From Joyebacterum sp964521425 (lineage in GTDB: Bacteria > Joyebacterota > Joyebacteria > Joyebacterales > Joyebacteraceae): 64,000 nt of DNA. A program made the translations under genes and the position numbers. This document shows positions 32,949 to 41,032 of this stretch, in pieces (the stretch's first letter is position 1; every line of letters begins with the position of its first letter). The notes beneath the pieces are model-generated. The model was not told where the DNA came from. It made no database searches and saw only the letters and a list, made by a program, of their open reading frames with translations. The DNA lies in assembly GCA_964521425.1 (NCBI GenBank), contig CAZFRO010000006.1, forward strand, positions 1 to 64,000. Direction: 5' to 3'.

Positions 32949-33776
32949 TTGAGCGTTCGCAGGGCATCAGTTGCGCAAACAATCGTCCTCTACACGGGAC
33001 TGACGGCGGCCGGCGTGGTCGTGCTGTTCCCGTTCTTCTGGATGGTCGTGACGGCGTTCAAGGAGCCCGGTCAGGCCTTCAGTGCCGAGATACTGCCGTC
33101 GCAACCGACATTGGAGAACTTCCGCCGCGTCCTGTCGGACTTCGGCTTCGGGCGTTACTTCGCGAACAGCGTGATCGTCGCAACGACCGCGGCCATCTTC
33201 GCAACGATGTTCGCGACATTCGCCGGGTACGTCTTCGCGAAGAAGCAGTTCTTCATGAAGGACAGGCTATTCACTTTTCTCCTGATCTCACTCATGATCC
33301 CGGGCATGATGTACGTCGTCCCGCAGTTTGCGATCATCAACAAGCTCGGGTGGATGAACACCTATCGGGCGATGATCATCCCGCATCTGGCGAATGTCTT
33401 TGGGCTCTTCCTGATGCGCCAGTATATGACGACGATTCCGAATGAACTCCTTGATGCTGCCCGGATGGACGGTGCGGGGGAGTGGCAGGTCTTCCGCAAG
33501 GTCATGATCCCGCTGTCGATTCCGATAATTGCGACGCTCTTCCTTCTGACCTTCCAGTTTCACTGGAACAACTTCCTCTGGCAGCTTATTGTGGCCAACG
33601 TAGAGCGGCTCTACACCGTGCCTGTCGGGCTGGCGATGTTCAAGAGCGCGCACGAGGAGCTTTACACGTTGAAGATGGCGGGGTCGTGTATCTCGGTCCT
33701 GCCCATTGCGGTGCTGTTCTTCTTTGCACAGCGGTATTTCATTGAGGGTATGACGATGGGCGCGGTGAAGGAGTAG
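32949..33776 (+). CDS. maltose-type ABC transporter permease (MalG-like)
   Basis: The second permease subunit, 275 residues with six membrane segments. The EAA loop lies near residue 163 (LLDAARMDGAGEWQVFRKVMIP). The TTG start has AAGGA seven bases upstream. It sits between the MalF-like gene and the binding-protein gene. No MalK-type ATPase gene is found anywhere in the window, so a shared ATPase encoded elsewhere must be assumed. Confidence 0.9.
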   Translation: MSVRRASVAQTIVLYTGLTAAGVVVLFPFFWMVVTAFKEPGQAFSAEILPSQPTLENFRRVLSDFGFGRYFANSVIVATTAAIFATMFATFAGYVFAKKQFFMKDRLFTFLLISLMIPGMMYVVPQFAIINKLGWMNTYRAMIIPHLANVFGLFLMRQYMTTIPNELLDAARMDGAGEWQVFRKVMIPLSIPIIATLFLLTFQFHWNNFLWQLIVANVERLYTVPVGLAMFKSAHEELYTLKMAGSCISVLPIAVLFFFAQRYFIEGMTMGAVKE

Positions 33777-33890
33777 GTGAGCGCCCGCGACACGACGCGG
33801 ATTTCAATGACGAACGAGGGCACGGTACGGTTTGCGATAGCGAACGATGACACGATTCTCGATGACGAGCGATTGCCTGGGGGGTATTCG

Positions 33891-35129
33891 ATGACGAAAA
33901 GGTATCTGCTGGCGGCTGTGATTCTGGCGACCGCGGTCGCACTGTTCGGACAGGGCTGCGGAGGCGGGGGCGAGAGAGCCGCGACGCTCACCATATGGGA
34001 GACCTACAATGACGAGGAGCATCCGGTCTTCAAGGAGATGGTGCGGCGTTTTGAGGAGACGCACGAGGGAGTGACCATAGACGTAGTGAGATTGCCGTTC
34101 GCGGGCGCCGAGCCGAAGATCCAGACGGCTCTCACGACGAGGACCGAACCCGATATCGCGCGCGTCGACGTATCGTTCCTTCCAAAGCTCGCAAGCAAGA
34201 ATGCGATCGCCGTCCTGGACGACTACGTGCCGGCCGAGTTTCTTGTCGATGTCTTCCCCGTTGCGCTCAAGAGCTGCATGTACGAAGGCTCCCTCTACGG
34301 TCTTCCGGATCAGACTAACGGTCTCTGCCTCTTCTATAATAGAGAGCTCTTCCGTGACGCCGGGCTCGATCCCGATCGCGCTCCAGCGACCTGGGATGAG
34401 CTCATCGCCTTTGGGAAGAAGCTGACCCGGCGCGAGGACGGCGTCTTCGGCCTCGGGCTCAGAAACTCGCTCTGGTGGTCGTTTCCGTTCTTCAACACAC
34501 ACGGGGCGGAGTTCCTGTCGGACGACGGCACCCAGTGTCTTCTGAACAGCCCGGAGGGCATCGCGGCCTTCCAGCTCAAGGTGGACCTCTTCGAGAAGCA
34601 CGGGATAGAGGGCGGCGCGTGGCGCGCCGGTGGCATCCAGAACGATCTCGGCTTCCAGAACGGTCGCTATGCGATGGTAATGAACGGGCCGTGGGCGGTG
34701 GAGAGCCTGAAGAGGACCGGGATCGACTTCGGTGTCGGCCTCATTCCCGCGGGACCGGCCGGCTCCCACACGAACGTCGGCGGGAACGATCTCGTCGTCT
34801 TCAAGTCGTGTCCGAATCCGGAACTGGCAGCGGAGTTCCTCATGTTCGTCGCGAATGAGGAGAACCAGCGGAACTGGGCGCTGACCCTCGGGCAGATTCC
34901 GGTCAACCTGAAGGCCATGGACGCGATCACGTCGGATGAGCATCCGTACCTCGCGGTCTTCGTCGAGCAGATGAGGAGCGCGATTCCACGACCGCCTACG
35001 CCGTACTATCCGGAGATTGAGAATCTGATGATCCCCGAGATGCAGGCGGCTCTTGATGGATCGAAGACGGTGAAGGCCGCGCTCGACGTGGCCGTCGCGG
35101 AGATCGACAAGCTCCTGGCCGGAGAGTAG
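33891..35129 (+). CDS. sugar ABC transporter substrate-binding lipoprotein (MalE-like)
   Basis: A family 1 extracellular solute-binding protein of 412 residues, anchored in the periplasm. The signal peptide ends in GQGC with lipid cysteine at 23. Typical pieces are TLTIWETYNDEEHPVFKEMVRRFEE near residue 34, a YGLPDQTNGLCLFYNRELF segment near 135 and GRYAMVMNGPWAVESL near 258. ATG 33891 is set by a CCTGGGGGG site upstream and the signal peptide; the frame is open back to 33777 but those 38 residues look untranslated. The gene order permease-permease-binding protein reverses the usual malEFG order. Confidence 0.9.
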   Translation: MTKRYLLAAVILATAVALFGQGCGGGGERAATLTIWETYNDEEHPVFKEMVRRFEETHEGVTIDVVRLPFAGAEPKIQTALTTRTEPDIARVDVSFLPKLASKNAIAVLDDYVPAEFLVDVFPVALKSCMYEGSLYGLPDQTNGLCLFYNRELFRDAGLDPDRAPATWDELIAFGKKLTRREDGVFGLGLRNSLWWSFPFFNTHGAEFLSDDGTQCLLNSPEGIAAFQLKVDLFEKHGIEGGAWRAGGIQNDLGFQNGRYAMVMNGPWAVESLKRTGIDFGVGLIPAGPAGSHTNVGGNDLVVFKSCPNPELAAEFLMFVANEENQRNWALTLGQIPVNLKAMDAITSDEHPYLAVFVEQMRSAIPRPPTPYYPEIENLMIPEMQAALDGSKTVKAALDVAVAEIDKLLAGE

Positions 35130-35190
35130 GGAAAGACGCCCGGCAGACGAGGGCAATGGGGCTACTGAGGATCATAAGAGGGGGGAAACT

Positions 35191-35967
35191 ATGAAGACGA
35201 TTCTAGTGGTGCTGATTATGTCAGCGCTCGTGTTGTGCACGGCGGCGCACGGGGCCGAACTTCTGCCGGTCTGGCAGGACCCGGCCGGCGACGACACGGG
35301 CGATGGTGATTATGTCTATCCGACGAATGCGGCTTTCGGCGAAGGTGGAGAGGCCGACATTCTCTCCTTCTCAATCGAGAAGGAGAACGGCAACATCATC
35401 TTCGTGTTCCGCATGAGAAGTCTCGTGGATCCGTGGGGTGTGGGAAACAGGCTCACGATGGTGGCCGTGGCCGTCGACACCGAGGAGGGTGGCGACAAGG
35501 AGTTCAGGCGCAACGCGAATGTGCTTCTTGCGGCTCCGTCGGAGTACCAGATCTTCGCGGCCGGCGAGACCGTGGCCGTCATTGATGCGGAGTCGGAGCT
35601 GATCGACATAGGTGCCGCGGTAACGACAGATATGGAAACCAGCACCATCCGGATATCGGTCCCCATTGCCCAGATGGACGGGGCCGCATCGGCCTGGCGC
35701 TTCACGCCTGCGGCGGGGCTTCAGGACGACTACGGCGCAGGAGGGCTTGGGGATTTCCGCGAAGTCAAGGCCGAGGCGGAGGAGTGGCGAGGTGGGGGCG
35801 GTCATGACCTTGCGATAGACCCCAACATCTACGACATCATCGTCCCTGAAACGAAGAAGGTCCTCGGTATCTTCGGTGGGAGAGCAAGAAGCCAGGATGA
35901 GATTCTTGGCGCATACAGTCTGGAGCGGGGCGAGTACGTCGTGCTTCCGGCGCTTGAGATAAACTAA
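35191..35967 (+). CDS. secreted glucodextranase C-terminal-domain-like protein
   Basis: A 258-residue exported protein: signal peptide to AAHGA, then one domain resembling the C-terminal (DOMON-like) module of glucodextranase and amylopullulanases. The pattern DPAGDDTGDGDYVYPTN...EADILSFSI parallels the module in the giant protein at about 24513-25350. No catalytic residues are recognised; a binding role on alpha-glucan or the cell surface is likely. AGAGGGGGG precedes the ATG. It lies 13 bases before the GH57 gene, so the two are probably co-translated and may act together. Confidence 0.75.
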   Translation: MKTILVVLIMSALVLCTAAHGAELLPVWQDPAGDDTGDGDYVYPTNAAFGEGGEADILSFSIEKENGNIIFVFRMRSLVDPWGVGNRLTMVAVAVDTEEGGDKEFRRNANVLLAAPSEYQIFAAGETVAVIDAESELIDIGAAVTTDMETSTIRISVPIAQMDGAASAWRFTPAAGLQDDYGAGGLGDFREVKAEAEEWRGGGGHDLAIDPNIYDIIVPETKKVLGIFGGRARSQDEILGAYSLERGEYVVLPALEIN

Positions 35968-35980
35968 GGGAGCGGACATC

Positions 35981-38434
35981 ATGAGGCCAGGACAGCGATC
36001 GGCGCTCACCGCGTCTTTCACTCTGCTGCTTGTAGCCACAGTCGCTATGGCAGCCATCTCCGCAGCCAGTGCACCCGTGGCCGTAGACGGTGGTGTTCTC
36101 TTCACATTCTCGAAGCCTAGCGCGCGGTCCGTGCATCTCGCGGGCATGTTCAACGGCTGGGATCCGACCGCCCTTCCGATGAGTGATGAGGATGGGGACG
36201 GCGTATGGGAGGTCGTGCTTGAGCTCCCGACGGAAAGGACCTTCGAGTACAAGTTCGTGGTCAACGAGGGAGAGCTCTGGGAGTACGATCCCAACAACCC
36301 GGAACAGGTCGATGACAACCACGGGAGCTACAACACCGTCATATCGATCGCCGCTGACGGGAGCGTGGTGCTTGGGTCCCTTGACGGGCCTAAGTCGTTC
36401 GATCCGGTCGTCGGTGACCTCGAGTCGCACGGGCGGACACTGAACGTCGCCATCGTCTGGCACCAGCATCAGCCGAAGTATCTGAAGGACCTATCCACCG
36501 GCGAATACGCGGAGCCGTGGGTGAGAATGCACGCCATCAAGGACTACTACGACATGGTGGCGATCCTGGACGACTACCCGGACATCCACTTCACAGTGAA
36601 CCTGACGCCGATCTTGCTAGTGCAGCTCGAGGAGCTCCTGGCTGCGTGGGACGAGGGCAAGCCGACGGATGCGTATCTCAGAATGACGCAGAAGGACGCG
36701 TCCGAACTCACCGAGGACGACCAGGTGTTCCTTCTCACGCACTTCTTCAACGCCAACTGGGACAACATGATCCACATCTGGCCGCGTTACAAGGAGCTGA
36801 AGGACAAGAAGGGCGGCGATTCATACGAGGAACTCACGGCCGCCGCAGCCACGTTCTCCGAGCAGGACTGGCGCGACCTTCAGATGTGGTTCAACCTCGC
36901 CTGGTTCGATCCGGACTTCCAGGAGGGAGACGTCGAGCTGGTCGACGGCAGGGTCGTTACAGTCCGACACCTGATCGAGAAGGAGCGGGACTTCACGGCC
37001 GCCGAGAAGGACGAGGTTCTAGCCGTGGAGCGGGCGATCATGGAGAACGTTGTGGAGGTCCATCGCCGGGCACAGGAGCGCGGGCAGCTCGAGATCATCA
37101 CGACACCGTTCTATCATCCTATCCTCCCGCTCATCTACGACACAGATCTCGCGCACGTGGCGATGCCCGGAGCAGCACTTCCCGCGACGCGGTTCAGCCA
37201 CCCGGAGGACGCGCTCGCCCACGTGGAGCTGGCAGCCGACTACTACGAGAAGCTGTTCGGTCGTCGTCCCGATGGGCTCTGGCCCGGGGAGGGTTCTGTC
37301 TCGCAGGAGATCATCAGCACGGTCGAGGCCGGCGGATTCTCCTGGATGGCATCGGACGATCAGCTGCTTCAGAAGTCACTCGGCGGCAGCCCGTTGGGCG
37401 CGCGGCAGAAATACCAGATGTACTGGGCCGTGGACGGCGACGCCCGGGTTGCGATGATCTTCCGGGACCACGGGCTCTCCGACGAGATAGGGTTCAACTT
37501 CAGCAAGATGGACGGTGTGGCGGCTGCGAACTCGATGATGCGAAGCCTGCACGGGATTCACAAGGCGCTCGCGGCTGATGATCGCGATTACATCGTCCCG
37601 ATCATTCTCGATGGGGAGAACGCGTGGGACTGGTACCGGCACGACGGCAAGGAATTCTTCCATTCGTGGTATGAACAGATGTCGGAGGCTGGTTGGCTGC
37701 GCACCGTCACGGTCGCCGAATACCTTGAGGAGCATCCGCCCACGGCAACCATCCAGCAGCTCTGGGCCGGGTCGTGGATAAGCAGCGATTTCTCGACCTG
37801 GATCGGCGAGGACGAGGAGAACAAGGCGTGGGACTACCTCACCACGGTACGCGACTATCTGGCCGAGAAGGACGAGAGCGGCACGGTGGATGCGGATCTC
37901 CTGGCCCGGGCGTACGACGAAATCTATGCGGCAGAGGGGAGCGACTGGTTCTGGTGGTACGGGACCGACCAGGACTCCGCGAACGACGGAGCCTTCGACG
38001 AGATCTTCCGTGGGACACTTAAGAACGTGTATGAGATTCTTGGAGACGAGCCTCCGGCCCTCCTGTCGCGCGCGATATCCGCCGCAGAAGGAGTGGGCGG
38101 GGGAGGCGTGATGGCTCGTGCCGCCACCGCAGGAGACGCGGAGCTTCTTCAAGGTCCGGTCCTTCTGGATGAGGGGATCCTCTTCAGCATCAAGCATACG
38201 TCCGCAGACCGCGTGAATGTGGCCGGCGAGTTCAATGGATGGAGCACCGATGCGACGCCGATGTCCGATGAGGACGGGGACGGCATCTGGATCGCGATCA
38301 TGGAACTCGAGCCCGGCTCGTACGAATACAAGTTCGTGACGGATGGCGGCGCCTCGTGGATCGCTGACGAAGGCAATCCGGAGAGCGTTCCCGATCCGTA
38401 CGGCGGCAAGAATTCGCTCGTCATTGTGGAATAG
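35981..38434 (+). CDS. exported GH57 amylopullulanase-like enzyme flanked by two CBM48 domains
   Basis: An 817-residue secreted alpha-glucanase. After the signal peptide comes CBM48 domain 1 (about 28-130; VHLAGMFNGWDPTALPM). A GH57 catalytic region follows from about 148, with VAIVWHQHQPKYL (motif 1), FFNANWDNMIHIWPRYKEL, TTPFYHPILPLIYDT, GLWPGEGSVSQE with likely nucleophile Glu437, and PIILDGENAWDWY with likely acid/base Asp544. CBM48 domain 2 (about 725-817; VNVAGEFNGWSTDATPM) closes the protein. Glycan modules at both ends of a GH57 domain are unusual. The substrate is probably starch, glycogen or pullulan outside the cytoplasm. The debranching gene follows 40 bases on. Confidence 0.9.
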   Translation: MRPGQRSALTASFTLLLVATVAMAAISAASAPVAVDGGVLFTFSKPSARSVHLAGMFNGWDPTALPMSDEDGDGVWEVVLELPTERTFEYKFVVNEGELWEYDPNNPEQVDDNHGSYNTVISIAADGSVVLGSLDGPKSFDPVVGDLESHGRTLNVAIVWHQHQPKYLKDLSTGEYAEPWVRMHAIKDYYDMVAILDDYPDIHFTVNLTPILLVQLEELLAAWDEGKPTDAYLRMTQKDASELTEDDQVFLLTHFFNANWDNMIHIWPRYKELKDKKGGDSYEELTAAAATFSEQDWRDLQMWFNLAWFDPDFQEGDVELVDGRVVTVRHLIEKERDFTAAEKDEVLAVERAIMENVVEVHRRAQERGQLEIITTPFYHPILPLIYDTDLAHVAMPGAALPATRFSHPEDALAHVELAADYYEKLFGRRPDGLWPGEGSVSQEIISTVEAGGFSWMASDDQLLQKSLGGSPLGARQKYQMYWAVDGDARVAMIFRDHGLSDEIGFNFSKMDGVAAANSMMRSLHGIHKALAADDRDYIVPIILDGENAWDWYRHDGKEFFHSWYEQMSEAGWLRTVTVAEYLEEHPPTATIQQLWAGSWISSDFSTWIGEDEENKAWDYLTTVRDYLAEKDESGTVDADLLARAYDEIYAAEGSDWFWWYGTDQDSANDGAFDEIFRGTLKNVYEILGDEPPALLSRAISAAEGVGGGGVMARAATAGDAELLQGPVLLDEGILFSIKHTSADRVNVAGEFNGWSTDATPMSDEDGDGIWIAIMELEPGSYEYKFVTDGGASWIADEGNPESVPDPYGGKNSLVIVE

Positions 38435-38473
38435 CAGGTCAGGCACTGCCGCGAGAACAAGAGCGCGGCCGGC

Positions 38474-41032
38474 GTGGGTGTGAACGATGTTGACTCCGAG
38501 AAGGGCGCCGGGCTGCGAGAGGACCGACGCTCTCTCGCTTTCAGAAGGGTGGCAGGGAAGTTGCTCAACAGACGGGGACATCGTCACGGGCTCCAGATCG
38601 TGCACGGTCCCAATGAATCCCGCGAGTTCATTCTGACGAACAAGATGAAGGCCTACTTCGCAGGCGAGACGGGGCACGCCCGCGAGAGAAGCTACCGCGG
38701 TCTCACGGTGGAACTCCACAAATTCCTTGAGGGTTGGGAGCTCTCCCTCGGGGACAGGCCGGTCCAGGCCTGGGGCTTGAGGAACGCGTGTGTCCTGCCT
38801 CAGAGCATGACGTGCGAGTTTGTCGCGGAGAGAATGACGGAGACGGTGTTTCTGGCGGACACCGAGAACCTTCTCATTATCACCTTCTCCTCCACCCACA
38901 GCGGCAAGTGCTCATTCTCCCCGAGAGTCGATATCCGCAGTATCTGGGAGGATATGAGGCCGGAGTACGACGTGCGATGGGACCCGACCGAGAGCGTCCT
39001 GGCGGTGCGCAGACTCGATCACAAGGAGCGAACACCGGAGGAGGACTGGCCCGTCTGGTTGGCCATCGCCTGTGACAGGCCGTCCGAGTTCGCCCCGGAG
39101 GCAGCCTACAGGGAGACGAGCTACGGACGGGACTCCGCGAGACGGGCAATGGCCTCGGCTGTGCCGTTCGTGCCCGGGCGAATTCAGTTCGACTGTGGTG
39201 GACCGGACGCGCACACGTCCAGCGTGACATTCGCCGCCGCCGTGGGCGACACACTCGATGAGGCAAGGGAACTTGCGCTCAAGGGAGTCAGGGACGAGTT
39301 CGGGTTCTACGATGTGAAGATGCGGAGAATCGCGGAGCTTCTGGATCGAGTTGCCGTCTCAAGCAACGACAGCGACTACGATCACGCTCTTCAGTGGGCG
39401 GCGGCCTCGCTCGATGCACTCATGATGAACCAGATGGGACTCGGGATCTTCGCCGGTCTTCACTGGTTTCCGAACTACTGGGGCCGCGACACATTCATCT
39501 CGCTTCCCGGAGCGTGTCTCGTGCTCGGTCAACTGGCTGAGGCGAGAGAGATCCTCGAGACATTCGCGGGCATGCAGTGTGAGGATGATACTGATCGGTC
39601 GTTCGGACGCATACCGAACCTGGCGATGCCGGGGGAAGTTCACTACAACACGGCAGACGGAACGTGGTGGTTCATTCGGGAGGCATACGAGTACCTCCTC
39701 TACTCCGGTGACAGAAAGTTCGCGAAGCGAATCCTCCCGGTTGTGAAGCACGCGATCGAAGGAGCTCTCTCTAGGCGCGTGGACGAGCATGGTCTCTGCA
39801 TGCACGGTGACGCTGAGACCTGGATGGATGCGTGCGGCGATAGTGGACCCTTCTCACCGCGAGGGGATCGGGCCGTGGATATCCAGGCGCTCTGGTTCGC
39901 GGCTCTCGAATCCGGTGCGCGTATCGCGGAGATCACAGGTGACCAGAATCTGGCAGTGCGCTGGCGGGAGATTGCCGAGAAGGTGAAGGCATCCTTCGGA
40001 CAGCTCTTCTGGGACGACGAGACAGACGCACTGTACGATCACATCAATGCGGACGGTACTCCCGACCGCAGACCGAGACCCAACCAGGTCTTTGCGCTCA
40101 CGGTCCCGTGGGCGGAGAGAGACCCGCGGGGGAGTACAGCCGCTGCGGAGCGTTGTGGCGACGAGAGCGCGGCACATGATGGCACATCCCTCTTGTCGCG
40201 CGACAGGCAGAGATCAGTGCTCGATGCCTTGAGACGGACATGCGTGCTGCCCCATGGTGTAGTCTCGCTTGCGCCGACCGACCCCGATTTCCATCCCCGG
40301 CACGTGGATCTGGACCGCTATCACTTCGACGAGGCGTATCACAATGGGGACGTGTGGGTGTGGCTGACGGGCCCGGTTGTCAGCGCACTCGTGGCTCAGG
40401 GCCGTATCTCTGAAGCATGGGCTCAGACGCGCGTGCTCAGAGACATGATCTTTGATGAGGGAGCGGCCGGGACGCTGTCGGAACTCAGAAACGGAGTCCA
40501 CCCGGAGAGCGGAGAGAACGTGGCGGGGGCCGTCTCACAGGCATGGAGTCTGGCCGAGTTCCTCAGGAATTTCTACCAGGACTATCTGGGGATTCACCCG
40601 GATCTCCTGGCGGGGACGATCACGATTCGCCCTGCGCTGCCTTCCGGGCTACCGTGGGTCTCGGCGCCGGTGCAAGTGGGCAAGGGCACGATGCAGGTCT
40701 TCTTTAAGGTCAACGAGAACGGAAGCCGCGGGGTCTACAGGGTAGCGGCTGATGCCGGGCTTCCACGGCTCACGGTTCGCTTCGTGGCGATGGTTCCGCC
40801 CGGGGCCGACGTCCAGCACGAGGCCAAACCCGTGAACGCGGTTCTCATGCCCGGCAGCACAGTCGAGTTCGTTGTGGAGAGAGTCGGGGAGAACTGGAGG
40901 ACGATCGTTCGCTCTGGCGATGAGCTTCTCGGTGGCGAGCCTGTTGGTGACGAATCTGCTGGTGGCGAGCCTGTTGGCGACGAATCTGCCGGCGACAGAC
41001 CTTCCGGCGACAAGCGAGGTGGATCGCGGTGA
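38474..41032 (+). CDS. glycogen-debranching-type amylo-alpha-1,6-glucosidase
   Basis: An 852-residue protein with no signal peptide, so probably cytoplasmic, acting on imported branched maltodextrins or stored glycogen. The N-terminal half (about 40-270) matches the GDE N-terminal beta-sandwich region. The C-terminal half is the GDE_C (alpha/alpha)6 barrel: GLHWFPNYWGRDTFISLPG near residue 323, VHYNTADGTWWFIREAYEYL near 388 and DAETWMDACGDSGPFSPRGDRAVDIQ near 438. The last 35 residues are a low-complexity Gly/Glu/Asp repeat outside the fold. GTG 38474 is used, but the start is uncertain because no clear ribosome-binding site is visible. The end overlaps the VWA gene by four bases. Confidence 0.88.
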   Translation: MGVNDVDSEKGAGLREDRRSLAFRRVAGKLLNRRGHRHGLQIVHGPNESREFILTNKMKAYFAGETGHARERSYRGLTVELHKFLEGWELSLGDRPVQAWGLRNACVLPQSMTCEFVAERMTETVFLADTENLLIITFSSTHSGKCSFSPRVDIRSIWEDMRPEYDVRWDPTESVLAVRRLDHKERTPEEDWPVWLAIACDRPSEFAPEAAYRETSYGRDSARRAMASAVPFVPGRIQFDCGGPDAHTSSVTFAAAVGDTLDEARELALKGVRDEFGFYDVKMRRIAELLDRVAVSSNDSDYDHALQWAAASLDALMMNQMGLGIFAGLHWFPNYWGRDTFISLPGACLVLGQLAEAREILETFAGMQCEDDTDRSFGRIPNLAMPGEVHYNTADGTWWFIREAYEYLLYSGDRKFAKRILPVVKHAIEGALSRRVDEHGLCMHGDAETWMDACGDSGPFSPRGDRAVDIQALWFAALESGARIAEITGDQNLAVRWREIAEKVKASFGQLFWDDETDALYDHINADGTPDRRPRPNQVFALTVPWAERDPRGSTAAAERCGDESAAHDGTSLLSRDRQRSVLDALRRTCVLPHGVVSLAPTDPDFHPRHVDLDRYHFDEAYHNGDVWVWLTGPVVSALVAQGRISEAWAQTRVLRDMIFDEGAAGTLSELRNGVHPESGENVAGAVSQAWSLAEFLRNFYQDYLGIHPDLLAGTITIRPALPSGLPWVSAPVQVGKGTMQVFFKVNENGSRGVYRVAADAGLPRLTVRFVAMVPPGADVQHEAKPVNAVLMPGSTVEFVVERVGENWRTIVRSGDELLGGEPVGDESAGGEPVGDESAGDRPSGDKRGGSR
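40931..41020. repeat. 30-base tandem repeat at the 3' end of the debranching gene
   Basis: Two nearly identical 30-base units (40931-40960, 40961-40990; two differences) and a degenerate third encode GGEPVGDESA repeats at the C-terminus. The number of units may vary between strains. Confidence 0.7.
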
